Shown: positions 57,840 through 64,000 of the stretch, one piece after another
How positions within the stretch are numbered: position 1 is the stretch's first letter
Layout: each line of letters opens with the position of its first letter
Origin: Chromobacterium haemolyticum
Lineage (GTDB): Bacteria > Pseudomonadota > Gammaproteobacteria > Burkholderiales > Chromobacteriaceae
Length of the DNA stretch: 64,000 nt
NCBI RefSeq assembly: GCF_002081825.1
Contig: NZ_MUKU01000003.1
Location: 124,001-188,000 of the forward strand
Direction: 5' to 3'
Notes under the pieces: model-generated
Databases searched by the model: none
What the model saw: the letters and a program-made list of their open reading frames with translations, nothing else
What the model was told of the DNA's origin: nothing
Translations under genes and position numbers: made by a program

Positions 57840-60116
57840 ATGGCAGACAAGCACAGCATCATCACTGCATTCCGCACCGCCTTCACCCGTCACCTGGACC
57901 TGTTGCGCACCGCCTCCCCCCGCGGACGCCTGGCCTGCGCCGTGTTGTGGCTGCTCACCTTCGCCCTGTTGCTGGGCCAATCGGTGGCGCTGGACCTCAA
58001 TCAGCAGCATCAAGAACACCAACAGGTGCACAGCCTGATTCTCTCCGGCCTGCAGACCCGCCTGCAGGAAAGCGAGATGCTGCAACAAAGCGTGGTCGAC
58101 ATCGTCGATCAGGAAAACAGCCTGCGTGAAGCGCGCATCCGCCTATTGGTGGAGTCTCTGGCGCGCGAACAGCCTCAGCTCTACTTCATCGGCTACCAGC
58201 CGCTGGTCAGCCACGCTTACCGCCGCGAATTCGAACGCATGCGCAGCCAGCTGCAAGGCCAGCCCTACCGCATCCGCGACTACCAGCACCAGCAGGACAA
58301 CGCCTGGGACCAGCAACAAGCCTGGCGGCTGGCGGCTAAACGGCCACGCTACCTGCCGCTTAGCATGGCCGAGCCCGGCCTGGCCTCCGACGATTGGCGC
58401 GAAATGGGCCTGGACCTGCTGGCCGACACCGTACTGGCGCCCTCCGTCCACCGCGCGATGGGTCAGGGCGAGGCGGTATCCCCGGTGCTGCGCCTCAACA
58501 ACGGCAAGCAGGCCCTGGCCTTCTTCTCCGCCATCTACAATACCGAAGCGCCCTCGCCAGTGCCGCTGGTGCGCAGCGAGCAGACCGCGGGCATGGTGGT
58601 GCAGGTGCTGGCGCTGGACAAGCTGGTCAGCCTGACCCCCAATATGGCGACGCGCTACAGCGTGGCCTTACAGCGCAAGGACAGCGCGCCCAGCGGCTAC
58701 GACCCGCTCATCTACCGCCATCAGCAACAGGACCAGCCCGGCTGGCTGGCGCACTGGCTGCTGCCGGCCCTGGAAATCCGCAAGAGCCTGGACACGCCCT
58801 ACCTGCCCTATGAACTGACGGTGCGCCGCCAGCTCAGTTTCGACCGCACCGCTCCGCTGGAACTCCTGCTCAACGCCGTCTTCTCCATGGTGCCGGCCTA
58901 CCTGTTGCTGGTCATCCTGGCGCTGCGGGCGCAAAACCGCCAGGCGCAGGAACAGGCGCAAGACAAGCTCCACCGCGAGCGCGAATACGCGATGGTGGCG
59001 CTCAGCGGCATCAGCGACGCTGTGATCAGCATCGACATCGACCTGAGCATCCGCTACCTCAACCCGGCGGCGGAAACCCTGCTTGGCCTCAAAGCCCGGG
59101 ACGCCGCGCAACGCAAGCTGCATCAAGTGGTGAGGCTCAACTACGAGTTTGCGCGCCAGGTAGAGGAGGATCCGGTGCACAAGGCCATCCAGCGCCGCGA
59201 AACCGTGCTGCTGGCGCAAAACTGCTATCTGATGCGCAGCGACGGCGAAAAACTGCTGATCGAAGGCTCGGTTTCCCCGCTGCCCGGCCGCGACGGCCGG
59301 CTGATGGGCGCGGTGCTGACCTTCCGCGATACCGCGCCGATCCGCCGCCGCATGCTGGCCGCGCTGGAAGCCAGCGAAACCCGCCTGCGCCAGCACGAAA
59401 TGGAGCTGGCCCGCGTCGCCCGCATCAACACCATGGGCGAGATGGCCTCCGGCATCGCCCACGAGATCAACCAACCGCTGTCCGCCATCATGAGCTACTG
59501 CCAGGCCGGCCTCAGCCTGCTGGAAGACGAAGAGCCGGACATGGCCATGCTGCGCCGCGCGCTGGATTCCTCCGTCACCCAAGCCAGCCGCGCCGGTCAA
59601 ATCATCCAGCGCCTGCGCGAATTCGTGATCAAAAAAACCCAGCAATTCACCCCCATCGATCTGAACCAGGTGGTGGACAATGCGCTCAACCTGCTGGAAT
59701 ACGAACTAAAAACCCACGATATTCATATTGAGCAGAATATTTGCCATGATCTGCCCTTGGTCTACGCTGACAACATACAACTGGAACAAGTGGTGCTGAA
59801 CCTGATGCGCAACGCGCTGGACGCCATGGAAACCGTCGCCCCCTGGGGGCGGCTCAGCATCGCCACTAGCCTGAACGGCCGCTGGATCCGGCTCAGCATA
59901 GGCGACAACGGCGCCGGCATCGCGCCGGAATTGCTGGATCGCATCTTCGCGCCCTTCTTCAGCACCAAAGCCAGCGGCATGGGATTGGGCCTGGCCATCT
60001 GCCAGACCGCCATAGAAGCGTTTGGCGGCAAGCTGAGCGCACGCAACAAATCAACCGGCGGCGCGGAATTCATCATTGAACTGCCGCAAAGGGACGCGCC
60101 GCCGTCAACGGGGTAA
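57840..60116 (+). CDS. CHASE-PAS hybrid-free sensor histidine kinase
   Basis: A 758-residue membrane sensor kinase. TM1 is at about 32-51. An extracytoplasmic CHASE-like domain lies at about 100-260 (YRREFERMRSQLQGQPYRI, YLPLSMAEPGL, GLDLLADTVLAPSVHRAMG). TM2 is at about 345-363. A PAS domain follows at about 383-500, then HisKA with His541 in GIAHEINQPLS, and HATPase (NALDAMET, GDNGAGIAP, GMGLGLAICQT). It probably phosphorylates the FixJ-type regulator encoded 21 bp downstream. Its ligand is unknown. The order resembles FixL/TodS-like kinases without a receiver. Confidence 0.9.
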   Translation: MADKHSIITAFRTAFTRHLDLLRTASPRGRLACAVLWLLTFALLLGQSVALDLNQQHQEHQQVHSLILSGLQTRLQESEMLQQSVVDIVDQENSLREARIRLLVESLAREQPQLYFIGYQPLVSHAYRREFERMRSQLQGQPYRIRDYQHQQDNAWDQQQAWRLAAKRPRYLPLSMAEPGLASDDWREMGLDLLADTVLAPSVHRAMGQGEAVSPVLRLNNGKQALAFFSAIYNTEAPSPVPLVRSEQTAGMVVQVLALDKLVSLTPNMATRYSVALQRKDSAPSGYDPLIYRHQQQDQPGWLAHWLLPALEIRKSLDTPYLPYELTVRRQLSFDRTAPLELLLNAVFSMVPAYLLLVILALRAQNRQAQEQAQDKLHREREYAMVALSGISDAVISIDIDLSIRYLNPAAETLLGLKARDAAQRKLHQVVRLNYEFARQVEEDPVHKAIQRRETVLLAQNCYLMRSDGEKLLIEGSVSPLPGRDGRLMGAVLTFRDTAPIRRRMLAALEASETRLRQHEMELARVARINTMGEMASGIAHEINQPLSAIMSYCQAGLSLLEDEEPDMAMLRRALDSSVTQASRAGQIIQRLREFVIKKTQQFTPIDLNQVVDNALNLLEYELKTHDIHIEQNICHDLPLVYADNIQLEQVVLNLMRNALDAMETVAPWGRLSIATSLNGRWIRLSIGDNGAGIAPELLDRIFAPFFSTKASGMGLGLAICQTAIEAFGGKLSARNKSTGGAEFIIELPQRDAPPSTG

Positions 60117-60137
60117 CCGGCAGGAGTCAAAAACACA

Positions 60138-60806
60138 ATGCAAAACACCACGCCAACCGTCTACATCGTCGACGACGATCCGGCCGTACTGGATTCGCTG
60201 GCCATGCTCATCGCCGCGCAAGGCATGCGCACCGTCACCTTCCCCAACGCGATGGAATTTCTCGCCCACTACGGCGGCAACGACATCGCCTGCCTGGTGC
60301 TGGACATCCGCATGCCGCAAATCAACGGCCTGGCGCTGCAGGAGCAACTGATCAATAAAAACGTGACCTTGCCCATCGTTTTCATCACCGGCCACGGCGA
60401 CATCGAACAATGCCGCCGCGCCTTCCAAACCGGCGCCATCGACTTTCTGACCAAGCCGATAGACCAAGCGCGGCTGATCGAAAGCCTGCGCAAGGGCATA
60501 CGCCTCAGCATCCTGCAACACCGCAAGGAAGAAGAAACCCAGGAAGTGATGGGCCTGCTCGCCCGCATCAGCGGCCGCGAGCGCGAAGTACTGGAACTGG
60601 TGGCGGACGGCATGTCCAGCAAGGAAATCGCCCGGGTGCTGGACCTGTCACCGCGCACCATAGAAGTACATAGGGCCAACCTGTTCAACAAACTCGGTGT
60701 AGACTCTCTGGCGGACCTGGTGCGCTTCTACCTGAAAGCGCTGGAAGCCACCGGCAAGAAACCCAACGACGACAGTTTTTTGAACGATACGCCCACCCCT
60801 TACTGA
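60138..60806 (+). CDS. FixJ-family response regulator
   Basis: A 222-residue two-domain regulator. The receiver has acidic DDD near residue 12, phospho-acceptor Asp56 (LVLDIRMPQ), Thr in FITGHGD and Lys in FLTKPID. The C-terminal LuxR-type HTH is SGREREVLELVADGMSSKEI then LSPRTIEVHRANLFNKLG. A short acidic tail (DDSFLNDTPTPY) follows the HTH. It is the evident partner of the upstream kinase. The perfect palindrome in the kinase promoter is a candidate binding site. Confidence 0.92.
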   Translation: MQNTTPTVYIVDDDPAVLDSLAMLIAAQGMRTVTFPNAMEFLAHYGGNDIACLVLDIRMPQINGLALQEQLINKNVTLPIVFITGHGDIEQCRRAFQTGAIDFLTKPIDQARLIESLRKGIRLSILQHRKEEETQEVMGLLARISGREREVLELVADGMSSKEIARVLDLSPRTIEVHRANLFNKLGVDSLADLVRFYLKALEATGKKPNDDSFLNDTPTPY

Positions 60807-60815
60807 AACAACGCC

Positions 60816-61691
60816 ATGGAACGACTGTTCAAACACGTCTGCCTGGTGGCGCGGCACAGCAAGCCCGCCATCGTTGAATCCCTGCGCCGGCTGGCCGACC
60901 ACCTGTCCGCCTCCGGCGCCACCGTGCTGATCGACAAAGACAGCGCCACCCAGCAGGAAGCCGGCCCGCACGCGCTGATAGACCGCAACGACATGGGCAA
61001 GCTGGCCGACATCGTCATCGTGCTGGGCGGCGACGGCACCATGCTGTCCATCGCCCGGCTGCTGGCCCCCTACCGCGTGCCGCTGATCGGCATCAACCAG
61101 GGCCGGCTGGGCTTCATGACCGACATCCCCCTGCACGAGATGCTGGACTCCGTGGACGCCATCCTGCGCGGCGATTTCGTGCCGGAAGACCGCATTCTGC
61201 TGCAGGCCGCGGTGATACGCGAAGACGCCGAAGTGGCCAACGCGCTGGCCTTCAACGACGTGGTGTTCAGCCGCGGCGCCATGGGCTCGATGATAGAGTT
61301 CGAAGTCTTCATCGATAACCAGTTCGTCTACAGCCAGCGTTCGGACGGCCTCATCGTCTCTACCCCCACCGGCTCCACCGCCTACTCGCTGGCCTCGGGC
61401 GGCCCCATCCTGCACCCCACGCTGCAGGCAATCGCCCTGGTGCCCATCTGCCCGCAATCGCTGAGCAACCGCCCCATCGCGGTCAACGACTCCTGCGAAG
61501 TGGAATTCATGCTCACCCGCGGCCTGGACGCGCGCGTGCACTTCGACGGCCAATCCCATTGCGACCTGATGGAAATGGACCGCGTGCTGATCCGCCGCTA
61601 CCGCAACCCGCTGCGCATCCTGCACCCGGTGGGTTACAACTACTACGACATGCTGCGCCACAAGCTCCACTGGGGCGAGCGCCTGCTCTGA
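60816..61691 (+). CDS. nadK: NAD kinase
   Basis: A 291-residue enzyme that phosphorylates NAD to NADP. The diphosphate-binding LGGDGTMLSIARLL (about residue 70) and NQGRLGFMTD precede the substrate loop FNDVVFSRG. The DGLIVSTPTGSTAYSLASGG block is strictly conserved and intact. The C-terminal region with VHFDGQSHCDLM closes the fold. It is directly followed by recN, a common order in proteobacteria. Confidence 0.97.
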   Translation: MERLFKHVCLVARHSKPAIVESLRRLADHLSASGATVLIDKDSATQQEAGPHALIDRNDMGKLADIVIVLGGDGTMLSIARLLAPYRVPLIGINQGRLGFMTDIPLHEMLDSVDAILRGDFVPEDRILLQAAVIREDAEVANALAFNDVVFSRGAMGSMIEFEVFIDNQFVYSQRSDGLIVSTPTGSTAYSLASGGPILHPTLQAIALVPICPQSLSNRPIAVNDSCEVEFMLTRGLDARVHFDGQSHCDLMEMDRVLIRRYRNPLRILHPVGYNYYDMLRHKLHWGERLL

Positions 61692-61709
61692 CACCTGACG
61701 CGAACACCC

Positions 61710-63380
61710 ATGCTCCTATCGCTGACCGTTAAAGACTTCGTCATCGTCGACAGCATCTCGCTGGACTTCCAAGCCGGCTTCACCGTGCTCACCGGCGAAA
61801 CCGGCGCCGGCAAGTCCATACTGCTGGACGCCTTGAGCCTGCTGCTGGGCGACCGCGCCGAAGGCGCTCAAGTGCGCGAAGGCGCCGAACGCGCCGAGAT
61901 CACCGCCGAATTCGACACCCGCTGCCGCCCGGAAATCGACGTATGGCTGGAAGAAAACGGCCTCAACGGCGACGACGACGTGCTCTTGCTGCGCCGGCTG
62001 CTGGATAAATCCGGCCGCTCGCGCAGCTTCGTCAACGGCCAGGCCGCCACCCTCAGCCAACTCAAGCAGCTGGGCGAATTCCTGGTCGACATCCACGGCC
62101 AGCACGCCCACCAGTCGCTGATGAAAGCCGACGCCCAACGCCAGCTGCTGGACGCCTACGCCGGCTCCGTCGCGCTGGCCCGCGACGTGCACAAAGCCTG
62201 GCAGGACTGGCAAGCCGCCCGCCGCGCCCGCGTCGACGCCGAGCGGCTGTCGCGCGAATCCGAAGTCGAACGCGAAAGGCTGAACTGGCAGATCAACGAA
62301 CTGAGCGAACTCAATCTGCAGCCGGACGAATGGAGCGTGCTGAACCAAAGCCACTCCCGGCTGGCCAACGCCGCCGAACTGGCGCAAAGCGCCCAGCTGG
62401 CGGTGGACACCCTGTCCGAGATGGACAATAGCTGCCTGACCATGTTGTCCCAGGTGCAAACCCGGCTCAGCAAGCTGGCCAATCTGGACCCGCGGCTGGC
62501 GGACACCCTGTCGTTGCTCGACTCCGTGGACGCCGAACTGCGCGAAGTGGTCTACAGCCTGCGCGACTACGCCAGCGACATCGACGAAAACCCCGGCCAG
62601 CTGGCCGAAGTGGAAGGCCGGCTGGAAGCGCTGATGAGCACCGCGCGCAAATACCGGGTACAGCCGCAAGACCTGCAGGAAAAACTGGACGACTGGCAGC
62701 AACAGCTGCAAGCGCTGGAAGCCTCCGCCGACATCGAAGCGCTGTCCCTGGCGGAAACCTCCGCGTTGGCGCGCTACCGCACGCAGGCCGAAGCGCTGTC
62801 CGGCAAACGCCGCCAGGCCGCCAGCGAGCTGTCCGCGCGCATCGGCGCGGAAATGCAGCACCTAGCGATGAGCGGCGCGCGCTTCGCCATCGAACTGGCG
62901 CCCCAGCCCGAACCCGGCGCCCACGGTCTGGAATCCATCGAATACCTGGTGGCCGCCAACGCCGGCACCAGCCTGCGTCCGCTAGCCAAAGTGGCTTCCG
63001 GCGGCGAACTATCCCGCATCAGCCTGGCCATGCAGGTGGTGATCAGCCAGGTGGCCAGCGTGCCCACGCTGATCTTCGACGAGGTGGACGTCGGTATCGG
63101 CGGCCGCGTCGCCGAAGTCATCGGCCACATGCTGCGACAGCTGGGCCAGCGCTACCAAGTGCTGTGCATCACCCACCTGCCCCAAGTGGCCTCCTGCGGC
63201 AGCCATCACTGGCAGGTCAGCAAGAGCGAACACAAGGGCCGGGTCAAGAGCCGCATCGAGCCGCTGGACAGCGAACAACGGGTGCTGGAAATCGCCCGCA
63301 TGCTGGGCGGCGTGGAGCTGACCCAGACCACGCGCGAGCACGCGGCGGAAATGCTGGCGTCAAATGCGCCGGCCCTCTAG
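61710..63380 (+). CDS. recN: DNA repair protein RecN
   Basis: A 556-residue SMC-like ATPase that acts at double-strand breaks. Walker A is TGETGAGKSILLDALSLLLG (residues about 31-50). Two coiled-coil arms surround a central hinge. The signature and Walker B region are near the C-terminus: ASGGELSRISLAMQ, LIFDEVDVGIGGRVAEVIG. The end has CITHLPQVASCGSHHWQVSK. Length is normal. Although often SOS-regulated, no clear LexA box is seen before it here; it follows nadK with an 18-bp gap. Confidence 0.96.
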   Translation: MLLSLTVKDFVIVDSISLDFQAGFTVLTGETGAGKSILLDALSLLLGDRAEGAQVREGAERAEITAEFDTRCRPEIDVWLEENGLNGDDDVLLLRRLLDKSGRSRSFVNGQAATLSQLKQLGEFLVDIHGQHAHQSLMKADAQRQLLDAYAGSVALARDVHKAWQDWQAARRARVDAERLSRESEVERERLNWQINELSELNLQPDEWSVLNQSHSRLANAAELAQSAQLAVDTLSEMDNSCLTMLSQVQTRLSKLANLDPRLADTLSLLDSVDAELREVVYSLRDYASDIDENPGQLAEVEGRLEALMSTARKYRVQPQDLQEKLDDWQQQLQALEASADIEALSLAETSALARYRTQAEALSGKRRQAASELSARIGAEMQHLAMSGARFAIELAPQPEPGAHGLESIEYLVAANAGTSLRPLAKVASGGELSRISLAMQVVISQVASVPTLIFDEVDVGIGGRVAEVIGHMLRQLGQRYQVLCITHLPQVASCGSHHWQVSKSEHKGRVKSRIEPLDSEQRVLEIARMLGGVELTQTTREHAAEMLASNAPAL

Positions 63381-63494
63381 CCAAAGCGACTAAGACCCGC
63401 TAGAATTGCGCCCTCTTACCGATTCGGGAAGTGCAGCAGGCCGGATTCATGCCGTGATCTTGCGCTCCGCTCGTCTCGGCTATGACCAGACGCT

Positions 63495-63582
63495 GGAGGT
63501 TTGGGTGAGTGGTTTAAACCAGCAGTCTTGAAAACTGCCGACGGGCAACCGTCCGTGGGTTCGAATCCCACAGCCTCCGCCA
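63495..63582 (+). tRNA. tRNA-Ser (TGA)
   Basis: An 88-nt class II cloverleaf. The acceptor is GGAGGTT/...CCTCC, the anticodon loop is CTTGAAA with anticodon TGA, a long variable arm includes GACGGGCAACCGTC, the T-arm carries GGTTCGAATCCC, and CCA is encoded. A TAGAAT box (63401-63406) upstream could be its -10. A terminator follows immediately. Confidence 0.97.
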
Positions 63583-63587
63583 ATATC

Positions 63588-63615
63588 AAAAGCCCGGACA
63601 TATGTCCGGGCTTTT
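63588..63615. terminator. Terminator after tRNA-Ser
   Basis: The perfect palindrome AAAAGCCCGGACAT / ATGTCCGGGCTTTT is followed by GTCTTTTT. It can serve the tRNA on the plus strand and the small gene on the minus strand. Confidence 0.9.
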
Positions 63616-63642
63616 GTCTTTTTCGCCTTGTCTCCGGGCAAT

Positions 63643-63897
63643 CTACTTGGCTGTGCTGCCCTGCATCGCAGCAATCACCAGCCGCAACCGGTCGCACGCG
63701 CATTCCACGCCATACCTCGCCTCCAGCAGGCTCCACAAAACCTCTGGGGACAGTTCTACGATGAACGGGGTTTGACGCGGCGGTTGACGGGACATCTCCC
63801 GGCGCAGCGCCTCGGGCAATTGTTTGAAATGGGATTGGGCGGCACGAATATGCCTGAGGGCGCGACGCGCCTCGCGGAGGGTGTCGGTCTTGGCCAT
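63643..63897 (-). CDS. Small hypothetical protein
   Basis: An 84-residue protein I cannot assign. It is basic in the first half (REARRALRHIRAAQSHFKQL) with Leu/Ala-rich predicted helices, and has two Cys in VECACDRL. A strong AGGAGG site 6 nt before the ATG supports translation. It lies next to tRNA-Ser, a frequent integration site, near the window's right edge. The remaining 103 bp to the end contain no recognisable gene. Phage or genomic-island origin is a guess. Confidence 0.6.
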   Translation of the reverse strand: MAKTDTLREARRALRHIRAAQSHFKQLPEALRREMSRQPPRQTPFIVELSPEVLWSLLEARYGVECACDRLRLVIAAMQGSTAK

Positions 63898-64000
63898 GGC
63901 GGCCTCCTGTATGTCGTTTTGAGTTCTGCCCCTTTTGAGAGGGCGGCCGGGTGCTCAAAACCGCATACAGACGGCGGGCGTATTCCCCTTGCGGGTATTG

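Overview
This is a 64-kb stretch of GC-rich chromosomal DNA. The gene content and order point to a betaproteobacterium of the Neisseriales, most likely Chromobacterium or a close relative. The main clues are the tig-clpP-clpX-lon-hupB-tRNA-Val-tRNA-Asp-ppiD order, the polar-type FliD, and the mixture of housekeeping and sensory genes. The species call is inference. No transposase, integrase, CRISPR array or rRNA operon is visible.

Layout. 1-6.7 kb: the 3' end of fliD, an L,D-carboxypeptidase, a secreted S9 peptidase, and the divergent nickel/cobalt pair rcnA/rcnR with a recognisable RcnR operator. 7-9.6 kb: a metNIQ methionine importer behind a long leader with a terminator-like hairpin. 9.7-18.1 kb: the protein quality-control block (ppiD, two tRNAs, hupB, lon, clpX, clpP, tig), with a near-consensus heat-shock promoter before lon. 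18.7-28.7 kb: trxB, smr, bcp, PIN-PhoH, a hydrolase, a YjfB-like protein, pseudouridine catabolism (psuK, psuG), an HD hydrolase and a PrpA-like phosphatase. 28.7-43.2 kb: an Atm1-type ABC exporter, apaG, rpe, an SDR, gph, trpE, a PhyH oxygenase with a divergent LysR, an exonuclease, a chemoreceptor, arfB, a diguanylate cyclase and a thioredoxin-fold protein. 43.3-51.6 kb: a valine/short-chain acyl-CoA catabolic locus. Here a MerR-type regulator plus thiolase diverge from a dehydrogenase-mmsA-acd-ech-hibch-mmsB operon, with one palindromic operator in the gap. 51.7-64 kb: a cyclic-nucleotide-domain MscS channel, dusC, a nucleoside hydrolase/DUF1653/HDAC-like/msrA cluster, a CHASE-PAS sensor kinase with a FixJ-type regulator, nadK, recN, tRNA-Ser and a small ORF.

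The most unusual feature is a set of short, non-coding, inverted-repeat-ended elements (about 49-144 bp). They fall into at least three sequence families: seven copies of family A, one of B and one of C. Nearly every copy abuts a stop codon. Where ends can be read precisely, the flanks are TNA triplets that coincide with the TGA or TAA stop codon of the neighbouring gene. They look like MITEs mobilised in trans by an IS5-type transposase that duplicates TNA targets, so that insertion into a stop codon recreates it. Two copies fill the whole gap between convergent stop codons. Three other intergenic signals also deserve attention: the metN leader, and two promoters (26.63 kb and 57.76 kb) whose -10 box lies in or beside the centre of a perfect inverted repeat.
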